From: VRUE01 sp963817945
Lineage (GTDB): Bacteria; Actinomycetota; Thermoleophilia; Solirubrobacterales; 70-9
Reading direction: 5' to 3'
Assembly (NCBI GenBank): GCA_963817945.1
Contig: CAWFQH010000002.1
Span: 62,001-126,000 of the forward strand
DNA: 64,000 nucleotides
In this document: positions 38,200 through 46,737 of the stretch, piece after piece
Layout: each line of letters begins with the position of its first letter
Numbering within the stretch: position 1 is the first letter of the stretch
Position numbers and translations under genes: made by a program
Notes under the pieces: model-generated
Databases searched by the model: none
Told to the model about the DNA's origin: nothing
Seen by the model: the letters and a program-made list of their open reading frames with translations, nothing else

Positions 38200-39654
38200 G
38201 TGAACCGCCAGATCGTCAAGCTCTTTGGTCTGATCGTCGTCCTCTTCGCGGTCCTGATCGGCTTCACCTCGTACTGGTCGGTTTTTGACGCGGAGGCGCT
38301 GAAGGAAAAGAACGCCAACAAGCGGCCCCTGCTCGAACAGCAGCGGATCGAGCGCGGTCGCATCCTCAGCGCCGATGGTGTCGTGATCGCCCGCTCGGTC
38401 GCCAAGGGCCGGGGCGACGCGCGCCGCTACGTGCGGCGTTATCCGGAAGCAGCCCTGTTCGGGCACCCGATCGGCTACAGCTTCTGGCGCCAAGGCGACA
38501 GCCAGTTCGAGCAGTTCCACAACGACGAGCTGGTCGGCGACGAGTCGGAGTTCGTATCGCTGCTCGACGAGTTGCGCGGGCAGACGCAAGAGGGCAACGA
38601 CGTCGTCACCAACCTCGACTCAGAGGCGCAGCGGGTCGCGATGGCCGGTCTCGAAGCGGCCGGGTTCGGCGCGGTGGTGGCGATCGAGCCGAGCACGGGT
38701 CGGGTCAGGGTGATGGCTTCCAACCCGGCCTACGACCCCAATCGCGTCCCCTTCGAATTTAGCGAGCTGAACCGCAACGAGTTCGAAACCCCGCTGCTCA
38801 ACCGCGCCACGCAGGGGCTCTACCCGCCCGGCTCGACCTTCAAGGTGGTGACGGCGTCGGCCGGGCTCGGCAGCGGCACGATCGACCTCGAATCGACGAT
38901 CGAAGCGCCGGCGACGATCGACGTCCAGGGCCAACCGCTCGCCAACTCCGACGGCGCCTCCTACGGCGCGATCCCGCTCGAAGCGGCGCTGACCGGCTCG
39001 GTCAACACCTGGTTCGCCCAGCTCGGCGAAGAGGTCGGCTCCGACACCCTGTTCGAGTACATGGACGGCTTCGGCTTCGGCTCGACGCCGGCCATCGACC
39101 TGCCCGACGACCAGGTCTACCGCAGCGGCGTCTACGAAGGCCGCGACCTGCTCGGCCGCGGCGACGCCGTCGACGTCGCCCGGGTCGCGATCGGCCAAGA
39201 GCGGCTTCTTGTCACCCCCCTGCAGATGGCCGAGGTCGCGGCCGCAGTCGCCAACGGCGGCACCCTGATGAAGCCGCAGATCTGGAGCCGCGTCGTCGAC
39301 CCCGACGGGCGTGTCACCGAGCGCCTCGACCCGGCGCGCTACAGCCAGCCGATCGACGAGGAGACGGCGGCGGCGCTGACGAACGCGATGGAAGGCGTGG
39401 TCAACGAAGGGACCGGGACCAACGCGGCGATCTCCGGCGTCCCGGTGGCCGGCAAGACCGGAACCGCGGAAACGCCCGGCAACGAGAGCTGCGCCAGCGC
39501 CGACGCCAACCAGGCCTGGTTCATAGGCTTCGCCCCGGCGGACGACCCGCAGGTCGCGCTGGCGGTGACGGTCGAGTGCACTGACTCCTTCGGCGGCGAG
39601 ATCGCCGCGCCGATCTTCCGCGAAGTCGCCGAAGCGCTGCTGGACGATGAATGA
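38200..39654 (+). CDS. pbpA: Penicillin-binding protein (PbpA-type class B transpeptidase)
   Basis: 484 residues from GTG 38200, with GGAGG seven bases upstream. One N-terminal anchor (IVKLFGLIVVLFAVLIGFTSYW) and a short dimerisation domain (IERGRILSADGVVIARS) precede the transpeptidase. That domain has PPGSTFKVV (SxxK serine), GSVNTWF (SxN) and GKTGTAETP (KTG). It crosslinks peptidoglycan together with the RodA-like polymerase. It is followed by a strong palindrome and pknB. Confidence 0.95.
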   Translation: MNRQIVKLFGLIVVLFAVLIGFTSYWSVFDAEALKEKNANKRPLLEQQRIERGRILSADGVVIARSVAKGRGDARRYVRRYPEAALFGHPIGYSFWRQGDSQFEQFHNDELVGDESEFVSLLDELRGQTQEGNDVVTNLDSEAQRVAMAGLEAAGFGAVVAIEPSTGRVRVMASNPAYDPNRVPFEFSELNRNEFETPLLNRATQGLYPPGSTFKVVTASAGLGSGTIDLESTIEAPATIDVQGQPLANSDGASYGAIPLEAALTGSVNTWFAQLGEEVGSDTLFEYMDGFGFGSTPAIDLPDDQVYRSGVYEGRDLLGRGDAVDVARVAIGQERLLVTPLQMAEVAAAVANGGTLMKPQIWSRVVDPDGRVTERLDPARYSQPIDEETAAALTNAMEGVVNEGTGTNAAISGVPVAGKTGTAETPGNESCASADANQAWFIGFAPADDPQVALAVTVECTDSFGGEIAAPIFREVAEALLDDE

Positions 39655-39664
39655 GATAGAACAG

Positions 39665-39717
39665 CCGCCGATGGGCCTAAAACGGCACCCCGGCTTCCGT
39701 TTTAGGCCCATCGGCGG
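39665..39717. repeat. 21-bp perfect palindrome between pbpA and pknB
   Basis: The arms at 39665-39685 and 39697-39717 are perfectly complementary over 21 bp (containing GATGGGCCTAAAACGG) around an 11-nt loop CACCCCGGCTT. It lies 10 nt after pbpA and 11 nt before the pknB GTG, whose GGGAGG ribosome-binding site starts inside the right arm. It could limit read-through or control pknB translation. Confidence 0.8.
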
Positions 39718-39728
39718 GAGGTTGGACC

Positions 39729-41591
39729 GTGCTTGAGATCGCCGAGGGCAGTACGGTCGACGGGCGCTACACGTTGCTGCGCCGGATTGGCTCCGGCGGA
39801 ATGGCCGACGTCTGGCTGGCCGAGGACTCGCACCTGCAGCGCAGCGTCGCCCTGAAGATCCTCCACCAGCGCTTCGCCCAGGACCGCGAGTTCGTCGAGC
39901 GCTTTCGCCGCGAGGCGGAGGCAGCCGCGGGCTTGCAACATCCGAACGTGGTCGCCGTCTTCGATCGCGGCGATGTCGACGGCACCTACTACATCGCGAT
40001 GCAGCTGCTGGAGGGGCGCTCGCTGAAGGCCCTGATCGACCAGGGCCTGACGCCGGAGCAGGCGGTCGGGCTGGTGCGCCAGATCCTGGAGGCAGCCGGC
40101 TTCGCCCACCGCCACGGCGTCGTCCATCGCGACCTGAAGCCGCAGAACGTCCTCGTCGACGCTGAGGGCAAGGTGACCGTCACCGACTTCGGCATCGCTC
40201 GCGCCGGCGCCTCGGAAATCACCCAGGCCGGCTCGGTGATGGGCACGCCGCACTATCTCTCGCCCGAGCAGGCTCAGGGCCAAGACGTCACCGCCGTTTC
40301 CGACCTCTACTCGATTGGCGTGATCCTCTATGAGGCGCTGACGGGGCGGGTCCCCTTCGAGGCCGATTCGGCGGTGGCGATTGCGATGAAGCAGGTCTCG
40401 CACATGCCGCAGCGTCCGAGCTCGATCAACCCTGCGGTCTCCCCGGCGCTAGACGCGGTGACGATGCGGGCCTTGGAGAAGGAGCCCGGGCAGCGCTTCC
40501 AGAGCGCCGAGGCCTTCATCGCCGCCCTCGACGCGGCCCTTCGGGATCCGGGGGCCGCCGGCGGGAGCACCGCGGCCTTCGCGCCGCTGCCGCCGGTCGT
40601 CGTCGCCGAGGAGGCGGCGGCCGTGGAGGACGAGGAGGAGCGACGCCGACGCCGCTGGCTCTGGGCGCTGGTCGCCCTTGCGGTCCTCGCCGGCATCCTC
40701 GCTGGGCTCGCCCTGACCCGCGACACGAGCACGGATGTCCCCGCCGTCACCGGCAACCAGCTCAACGTCGCGATCTCGCTGCTGGAGCAGGACGGCTTCA
40801 AGGTCCATGGCGTCAAGCGGGTCCGGCGCGACGTTGCCGCCGGCACCGTGCTCGAGCAGGATCCCTCCGCCGGTGAGGCCGCCCTCGACTGCACCTTCCT
40901 CAGCTTCTTCTGCGCGAAGCCCGAGGTCGTGCTGACCGTTAGTGCCGGCCCCGGTAGCTCCGAGGTGCCCGGCACCGCCGGGGCGAGCCGGCAGGAAGCG
41001 GTCGCGGCGCTGGAAGAGGCGGGCTTCGAGCCCGCCGTGCGAACGGCCAACTCCGACCGCGTCGAAGCCGGCCAGGTGATCAGCTCCGACCCGCGTGGTG
41101 GCACGAACGCGACGCGAGGATCGACCGTCACGCTCACTGTCTCGATCGGTCCGAAGCTGGCCCAGGTCCCGGTGCTCGTCGGCTCGCCGCGCTCGGTGGC
41201 GGTGCAGCAGATCCGTGCCCGCGGACTCTCGCCCAGCGTCGAAGAAGAGGAAAGCTCGACGCCCGCCGGCGAGGTTGTCCGCCAATCGCCGAGCGCCGGC
41301 TCCGAGCTGCCGCGCGGCTCGACGGTGACGATCGTCGTCTCGCAGGGAGAGCAACAGGCGCAGGTTCCGAACGTGATCGGCAAGGAACGGGCCGAGGCCG
41401 TGGAAATGCTGCGCGCCGCCGGCCTGGAACCGTCCGTGCAGGAACAGGAAACCGAAGTCCCCTCGCAGGTGGGACGGGTGACCGACCAGTTCCCGCCGCC
41501 GGGCTCCGAAGTCGAGCCGGGGACTGGCGTCACCATCGTCGTCGGCAGGCGTGCGGCTGCCGAACCGGAACCGGAACCGGAACTCGAATGA
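39729..41591 (+). CDS. pknB: PknB-type Ser/Thr protein kinase with four PASTA domains
   Basis: 620 residues from GTG 39729. The kinase domain (residues 12-275) has LLRRIGSGGMADVWLAED, VALKILHQRF, HRHGVVHRDLKPQNVL, VTDFGIARAG and GTPHYLSPEQAQGQ. One membrane segment (LWALVALAVLAGILAGLALT) separates it from four PASTA repeats: VPAVTGNQLNVAISLLEQ, VPGTAGASRQEAVAALEEAG, VPVLVGSPRSVAVQQIRARG and VPNVIGKERAEAVEMLRAAG. PASTA domains sense muropeptides or lipid II. The C-terminus ends in an EPEPEPELE repeat. It is the signalling hub of the cluster. Confidence 0.96.
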   Translation: MLEIAEGSTVDGRYTLLRRIGSGGMADVWLAEDSHLQRSVALKILHQRFAQDREFVERFRREAEAAAGLQHPNVVAVFDRGDVDGTYYIAMQLLEGRSLKALIDQGLTPEQAVGLVRQILEAAGFAHRHGVVHRDLKPQNVLVDAEGKVTVTDFGIARAGASEITQAGSVMGTPHYLSPEQAQGQDVTAVSDLYSIGVILYEALTGRVPFEADSAVAIAMKQVSHMPQRPSSINPAVSPALDAVTMRALEKEPGQRFQSAEAFIAALDAALRDPGAAGGSTAAFAPLPPVVVAEEAAAVEDEEERRRRRWLWALVALAVLAGILAGLALTRDTSTDVPAVTGNQLNVAISLLEQDGFKVHGVKRVRRDVAAGTVLEQDPSAGEAALDCTFLSFFCAKPEVVLTVSAGPGSSEVPGTAGASRQEAVAALEEAGFEPAVRTANSDRVEAGQVISSDPRGGTNATRGSTVTLTVSIGPKLAQVPVLVGSPRSVAVQQIRARGLSPSVEEEESSTPAGEVVRQSPSAGSELPRGSTVTIVVSQGEQQAQVPNVIGKERAEAVEMLRAAGLEPSVQEQETEVPSQVGRVTDQFPPPGSEVEPGTGVTIVVGRRAAAEPEPEPELE

Positions 41592-41622
41592 GGCGCCCGG
41601 GCAAGTCGGCAAGGCGGCAGCC

Positions 41623-42585
41623 GTGAGGGTTGCGGTCCTCTGCGGTGGCCGTTCTTCGGAGCATGACGTCTCCCTGCGCTCGGGTGAGGCGGTGGCGAGG
41701 GGCCTGGAGCAGGGCGGACACGAGGCGGTCCGGGTAACGATTGCCCGCGAGGGTCCTTGGAGCCACGCGAACGGGCCGGTGGCGCTCTCGCCCGGCGCTG
41801 GACTGCTCGGCGCTGATGCTGTCTTCCCGGCCTTGCACGGGCCCTTCGGCGAGGACGGCTGCATCCAGGGCCTGCTCGAGTGGCTTGACGTCCCCTACGT
41901 CGGCTCCGACGTCCTCGCCTCGGCGATCTGCATGGACAAGCTGACCCTAAAGCGCCTTTTCGCCGATCACGGCCTCCCCCAGGTTGGTTTCGCCGCCGTC
42001 GGCGAGGTTGGCTGGCGCGAGCGCTGCGAGGCAATGGGCTTGCCGCTCTGGGTGAAGCCCTCGCGACTTGGCTCGAGCGTCGGGATCACCAGGGTCGAGT
42101 CCCTGCAGCAGCTCGAGGCGGCGGTCGAGGCGGCGCACCGGCACGACCCGCGTGTGATCGTCGAGGCCCACGCCGAAGGCCGCGAGGTCGAGTGCTCGCT
42201 GCTCGGCAACGAGGAGGTCGAGATCTCGCTGCCCGGGGAGGTGATCGCCCACGGCGACTGGTATGACTACGAGACGAAGTACGCCGACGGTGGCATGGAG
42301 CTGGTTGTGCCGGCGACGATCCCGGAGGAGCAGTCGACGCTGCTGCGCGAGCTGGCGATCGAGGCGTTCGAGCTCGGCGGCTGTGCCGGCCTCGCCCGCT
42401 GCGACTTCTTCGTCCAGGACGACCGCGTCCTGATCAACGAGATCAACACCATGCCCGGTTTCACCGAGACGAGTGTCTACGCCAAGCTCTGGGAGGCTTC
42501 CGGACTCGCCTACCCAGCCCTCTGCGACCGCTTGGTCAACCTCGCCGTTGAGCGCCACGCCAAGGTCCGCTCGCACGAGTTCTGA
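41623..42585 (+). CDS. ddl: D-alanine--D-alanine ligase (second copy)
   Basis: 320 residues from GTG 41623. The ATP-grasp ligase has VAVLCGGRSSEHDVSLRSG, FPALHGPFGEDGCIQGLLEWLDVPYVGSDV, WVKPSRLGSSVGITRV, ARCDFFVQDDRVLINEINTMPGFTETS. This is the more canonical Ddl of the two in the window and its place after pknB suits a housekeeping role. It is convergent with the 659-residue membrane-protein gene. Confidence 0.95.
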   Translation: MRVAVLCGGRSSEHDVSLRSGEAVARGLEQGGHEAVRVTIAREGPWSHANGPVALSPGAGLLGADAVFPALHGPFGEDGCIQGLLEWLDVPYVGSDVLASAICMDKLTLKRLFADHGLPQVGFAAVGEVGWRERCEAMGLPLWVKPSRLGSSVGITRVESLQQLEAAVEAAHRHDPRVIVEAHAEGREVECSLLGNEEVEISLPGEVIAHGDWYDYETKYADGGMELVVPATIPEEQSTLLRELAIEAFELGGCAGLARCDFFVQDDRVLINEINTMPGFTETSVYAKLWEASGLAYPALCDRLVNLAVERHAKVRSHEF

Positions 42586-42604
42586 AGCCCGCCGCCGCGG
42601 CCGG

Positions 42605-44584
42605 CTAGCGATCCGATCGACGGGCGGTGAGGGCGCCGACTTCGTTGATCGAGGTGGCCAGGCTCAGCACCAGAGTCTGGGCGGCGAGTCCCCATACAAG
42701 CGCTGCCAGGTAATCCCAGACTGACCCCCACTCTTTGCCGACGTAAAGCACAGCCAGCCCCGAGGCGAGGGCCACCACTCCCGTCACGAGAACCAGCAGG
42801 AGCTGGCCGAAGCGCGCCTGGGAGATCTGCTCCGCGGCCTCCTCGATGCTGAGCTGCGGCGGCGGCGCGCTAGGCGCCGCGCCCGGCTGGCCCGGCAGAA
42901 GCGGGTTCTCGACCACAGTCCCAGGGGCCGTGAGCTCGATTGGCTCGGCGGCCTCCAGCTCGAAGCCGAACTCTATCCGCTGGATCCCGGCCAACATGGG
43001 CAGTCGATCTTCGGGGAGTTTGGCCCAGAGACCGGCGATTTTCGCCGCCGCGGCCTGGAGCAGTCCGTTGGCCTGCTCGAGGTCTTTGTCGGTCTCCGCC
43101 TCCCAGAGCAGGTGACGGATGGCGATCAGCTCCCTCTCCAGCGCGGTTATTTCCTCCCCGCTGAGCACCCGCGCCCCGTCGAGCTCTTCCTTGTCGCGCC
43201 ACAGATCGCTGAGCCGCTCTTCTAGCTCGAGCAGGTTGCGCACAGCCGCCGCCCGGGACCTGATCGCCTCGAGCTTGCCCTGAAGCTCCGCGCGGCCGGT
43301 TGGGGCGCCGACCAGCGTCTCGCGGGCCTCGCCCTCGAGGCTGGGGTTCGCCTCGTCCTCGTCGCTGCCTCGGCGGGGCGGCAGCGGCGACGGCTGCTCC
43401 GCCGCGAGCTGGCTCAGCGCTTCTTCGAGCTCACGAGCGAGGTCGGGAACCATGCCGAGCAAGTCGATCTGGGCCTCGACCATGGCGATCCGCGCTTCGA
43501 GGTCCGCGAGGACCTTGTCGTCGATTTTCACCCACGCCTTCTCAGTGCTCCGTTCGACCTGTTCGCGGAGCTGCTCCTGAGCCTGCGCCAGCTGGGCGAT
43601 GCTGTAGTCGCCCCAGGGTTTGTTGGGGCCGCCACCTCCGCCCGGAGGTCCCCCAGCGGCCAGCCGCAGTTTGGCGACCGCGTCCCCGTGGCGCTGCTGG
43701 AGGTCGGCGATCCGCTGCAGCAGCCGCGCCCGGGGGCCACGACGGCCCGACTGACGCTGCAGGAGCACTCCGCCGATGATGCCGAGCAGCAGCACGATCG
43801 CCGGGATCGGCCACCAGGTGGTGACCTTCAGGTCGATCGTGACCTCGCCTCCTTCCGCTCCGGGCATCAGGTCAACCTTGCCCGAGTAAGAGCCCGGCTC
43901 GTAGTCGTCCCCGACGACAAGGCCGATTTCCGACGTGGTCGCGGTGAGAACTTCTTTTTCGCCCTCGTAGGTGAGCGGAATCGGGCCGTTGGTGCCGCTC
44001 AGCGCTCCTACGGTTATTGAGGGCGCATTCCCGGATTCCGGCGGCTCGGGGATGTCTTTGCTTGCCCCCGCTACTGGCACCCAGATCAGCTCGTCGCTCG
44101 ACGGCTTTCGAGCTTCTCGCTTGGCGCTCTGGCTCGACACCAACGGCGATGCGCTGAACTCCGATTCCGGGGTGGGCGATATCGCCAGCTGACGCCGGGC
44201 GACCCTGCCTTTGCGGGAGAAGAGCGCCAGCGAGCCGGAATAGGACTGCGACCCGCTCGACGTCGCCCTCAGCATCGCCTTGGCGCTCCGGCCGGGTTTG
44301 AGCCTTTTCACCGGCAGCCTGACACGGAGCCCGCCGCATACTTGACCGAGCTTCACGGTTCGGCTGTCGGAATTCTCGAGGCCCGAGATCTCGAGCGTTA
44401 CTCGCCGACGCGTGGCGGTTTCGTTGCGGATCGTGACGCTTTGGCCGGCGACCAGGTTGGCGCAGCTGACCGAAAGGGTCGTCTGATCGGCGAAGCCGAG
44501 CGGCGGTTTGGCGGCCTCGGCCGAGGCCGGGCCCATCCAGATGCCCGCCAACACCATGACCGAGATCAAGCCTTGCTTTCGCAT
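42605..44584 (-). CDS. Large membrane protein with outer Ig-like part and cytosolic coiled coils, unknown function
   Basis: 659 residues with a signal peptide (MRKQGLISVMVLAGIWMGPASAEA). Two beta-rich outer regions (LSVSCANLVAGQSVTIRNETATRRRVTLEISG and YEPGSYSGKVDLMPGAEGGEVTIDLKVTTWW) precede a membrane segment near residue 240 (PIPAIVLLLGIIGGVLLQRQ). A long charged, helical region (residues 265-540, with LEARIAMVEAQIDLLGMV and LEERLSDLWRDKEEL) follows. Two C-terminal membrane segments (FGQLLLVLVTGVVALASGLAVLYVG, DYLAALVWGLAAQTLVLSLATS) end the protein. I do not recognise the family. It lies 81 nt downstream of a receptor-like kinase on the same strand. Confidence 0.7.
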   Translation of the reverse strand: MRKQGLISVMVLAGIWMGPASAEAAKPPLGFADQTTLSVSCANLVAGQSVTIRNETATRRRVTLEISGLENSDSRTVKLGQVCGGLRVRLPVKRLKPGRSAKAMLRATSSGSQSYSGSLALFSRKGRVARRQLAISPTPESEFSASPLVSSQSAKREARKPSSDELIWVPVAGASKDIPEPPESGNAPSITVGALSGTNGPIPLTYEGEKEVLTATTSEIGLVVGDDYEPGSYSGKVDLMPGAEGGEVTIDLKVTTWWPIPAIVLLLGIIGGVLLQRQSGRRGPRARLLQRIADLQQRHGDAVAKLRLAAGGPPGGGGGPNKPWGDYSIAQLAQAQEQLREQVERSTEKAWVKIDDKVLADLEARIAMVEAQIDLLGMVPDLARELEEALSQLAAEQPSPLPPRRGSDEDEANPSLEGEARETLVGAPTGRAELQGKLEAIRSRAAAVRNLLELEERLSDLWRDKEELDGARVLSGEEITALERELIAIRHLLWEAETDKDLEQANGLLQAAAAKIAGLWAKLPEDRLPMLAGIQRIEFGFELEAAEPIELTAPGTVVENPLLPGQPGAAPSAPPPQLSIEEAAEQISQARFGQLLLVLVTGVVALASGLAVLYVGKEWGSVWDYLAALVWGLAAQTLVLSLATSINEVGALTARRSDR

Positions 44585-44665
44585 GCTGCCTCCAATTCGC
44601 GTCGGCGACCAAGCTCGCCGCGCGTCAATCTAAATCAAAGAGCCTGCGCGATGCAACCGGTCCGA

Positions 44666-46177
44666 CTAATCGAGCAGCTTGATGTCGCTGATCTCGACCT
44701 GGTAGCGACCGGGCTGATCGCGGGCTTCGGAGGCCTTGATGAACCAGAGCAGGAAGTAGGTCGAGGGCTGGCCGACGCGCAGCTCGATCTCCTGGTCGGA
44801 GGCTGCGTCGCTTACCTCCCCGACCGGCTCTCCCCAGCCAGAGAGATCGGAGGGCGGGCCGGCGGGGGCGGCGTAGACCTCGGCGTCCCAGCCCGGCGTG
44901 GGCGACTGCACGATCATCCGCGCCGGGGTCGCCGGTGAGGTGGCCGTGACGTAGACGCCGACCCCCGGGTTGGGTCCGGTCTTCGTCCCTTCGAAGGTCT
45001 CGGAGTCGTAGTGCTCGCTTTCCCAGGCGGTTCCGGTCGGGTCGCCGTCGGCGACCAGCCCGACCTTGCTACCGACCTCTTCTTCGTCCCCCTGCGGGTC
45101 GTAGTCGGTTGCCGAGGAGATCGCCACGGGCGATCCTTTTCCCTCGTTGGCGCCGCCGCCGCCGATCCCGCTGGAGATCAGCTGCACCGCCAGCAGTGCA
45201 CCGCCCGCTACCAACAGCAGCGCGACGATCGCCGCCCAGGACCAGCGCGCGCGACCCGAAAGCTTGCGCCGCGGCGGCGGCACCGCTTCGAGGACGCTGG
45301 TCGCCTCGGCCGTGGTCGAGCCGGCCCGGGCGGCCTCCACCTCCAGCGCCGTCTCGAGGTCGTCGACCATCTCGCCGATCGCTTGGTAGCGCTCGGCCGG
45401 GTTCTTGGCGGTCGCCCGCTCGACCACCAGGGCGACCGCAGCGGACACCTCCGGTCGCCGCCGCTGGACGTCGGGCAACTCCTCGTTGACGTGTTTCATC
45501 GCCACGCCGACCTGGCTGTCAGCGTGGAACGGCACCTGGCCGACCAGCATCTCGTAGAAGACGACGCCGAGGGAATAGATGTCGGAGCGTGGATCGACGC
45601 CATGCCCCATGGCCTGCTCGGGGGCGACATAGTCGGTGGTGCCGAGGACGCGGCCGGTGGCGGTGACACCCGCCTGTTCGAGCTGGCGCGAGATGCCGAA
45701 ATCGGTCAGCTTGGCCCGCCCCTCCTCGTCGATGAGGACGTTCTGCGGCTTGATGTCTCGGTGGACCATCTTGCGGCCGTGGGCCACGCCGAGGCCGCGC
45801 GCAACCTCGATCGCGTAGGCGATCGCCTCTTGCGGGTCGAGGGCGCCGACACGGCCGATTCGCTGCTTCAGCGTCTCCCCCTTGACGTACTCGAAGACGA
45901 TGTAAGGGTGGCCGCCGTCCTCGCCGGCATCGATCACTGAGACGACGTTGGGATGGGAAAGCTTGGCGACCGCCCGCGCCTCCTGGCGGAAGCGCTGCAG
46001 CTGGTCCTCTTGCTCGGACATCTCGCGGTGCATCACCTTGACGGCGACCGGTCGATCGAGCGTCTCGTCGCGGGCCAGGTAGACCGTCGACATGCCGCCG
46101 CTGCCAAGCTTCGCCTCCAGCCGGTAGCGGCTGGAGAGCACCGTGCCGATGATCGAGCTGGAGGGGCGGGCGCTCAT
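44666..46177 (-). CDS. Ser/Thr protein kinase with an extracytoplasmic F5/8-type-C-like domain
   Basis: 503 residues. The kinase domain (residues 12-275) has AKLGSGGMSTVYLARD, VAVKVMHREM, KMVHRDIKPQNVLIDEEGRAKLTDFGISR and GTTDYVAPEQAMG. One membrane segment (WSWAAIVALLLVAGGALLAVQLI) leads to an outer domain with ISSATDYDPQGDEEEVGSKVGLVADGDPTGTAWESEHYDS. This resembles the discoidin-like domain found at the C-terminus of actinobacterial MviN and some kinases, suggesting glycan binding (inference). The 206-nt upstream gap is AT-rich and probably holds its promoter. Confidence 0.9.
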   Translation of the reverse strand: MSARPSSSIIGTVLSSRYRLEAKLGSGGMSTVYLARDETLDRPVAVKVMHREMSEQEDQLQRFRQEARAVAKLSHPNVVSVIDAGEDGGHPYIVFEYVKGETLKQRIGRVGALDPQEAIAYAIEVARGLGVAHGRKMVHRDIKPQNVLIDEEGRAKLTDFGISRQLEQAGVTATGRVLGTTDYVAPEQAMGHGVDPRSDIYSLGVVFYEMLVGQVPFHADSQVGVAMKHVNEELPDVQRRRPEVSAAVALVVERATAKNPAERYQAIGEMVDDLETALEVEAARAGSTTAEATSVLEAVPPPRRKLSGRARWSWAAIVALLLVAGGALLAVQLISSGIGGGGANEGKGSPVAISSATDYDPQGDEEEVGSKVGLVADGDPTGTAWESEHYDSETFEGTKTGPNPGVGVYVTATSPATPARMIVQSPTPGWDAEVYAAPAGPPSDLSGWGEPVGEVSDAASDQEIELRVGQPSTYFLLWFIKASEARDQPGRYQVEISDIKLLD

Positions 46178-46383
46178 CTAATTGTCCTTATTGTCGAGGA
46201 CCACGCTCGATGAGGTTCGCTGCCGACCCGGCTACACCTTGCGCAGGCTTCGCTGCTGGGCCGCCTTTGGCCCAGCGTTAATAACACACAAACATTCCTT
46301 AGTTGAAAAGGAAGTTTTGAACATATAGGTTCGCCGGGTGTCTAAAAGGCTGGGACTGCACTCAGTGACCTGGAGTATCCGGC
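46178..46383 (-). promoter_or_regulatory. AT-rich intergenic region upstream of the kinase gene
   Basis: 206 nt without a gene. It contains a perfect hairpin GCTGGGCC-GCCTTT-GGCCCAGC (46255-46276) and an unusually AT-rich stretch (about 46277-46330). That stretch holds the inverted repeat TTCCTT/AAGGAA (46295-46313) and, on the minus strand, TTCAAC-17-TTATTA as a possible promoter for the kinase. The hairpin may end the inhibitor transcript. Confidence 0.4.
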
Positions 46384-46701
46384 CTAGGTGACCCGGAACC
46401 GGATTCTGCGTTCGCTTGCCGCGGGGATGTCGCCGGACTCCCAGGGACGTCGCTGCACGAAACGCACGGTCGTGTCGCCGGCTTGGTTTGCCCGGATTAC
46501 AAATGTCTCGTCGGCGCTGGCGCCGACCGCCCCGCTGCCCTCGAGTGTCTCACGATCAGTCGAGCGCACCTCGACGACCTCAGCGCCGCCATGGATTTCC
46601 GCCACCCAGCGGTACCCCGCCGTCCCCAGCCCGACGAGCTGCAGCGAGTGCTCCTCGCCGACCCGTAACTCGACGACATCCTCGTCGGAGGCCGAACTCA
46701 T
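46384..46701 (-). CDS. Chagasin-like cysteine-protease inhibitor (I42 family)
   Basis: 105 residues, no signal peptide. The three inhibitory loops of chagasin are recognisable: GLGTAGYRWVAEI (NPTTGYxW-type loop), the Gly-rich GSGAVGASADETFVI and RRPWESGD (RPW loop). Chagasins block papain-family proteases by wedging these loops into the active-site cleft. The gene is divergent from and directly adjacent to a papain-like protease: its ATG ends at 46701 and the protease starts at 46738 (or TTG 46702). Inhibitor and target are probably co-regulated. Confidence 0.85.
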   Translation of the reverse strand: MSSASDEDVVELRVGEEHSLQLVGLGTAGYRWVAEIHGGAEVVEVRSTDRETLEGSGAVGASADETFVIRANQAGDTTVRFVQRRPWESGDIPAASERRIRFRVT

Positions 46702-46737
46702 TTGCCCATTGTGGCATTCGAACAGAAGGAGGAAGCA

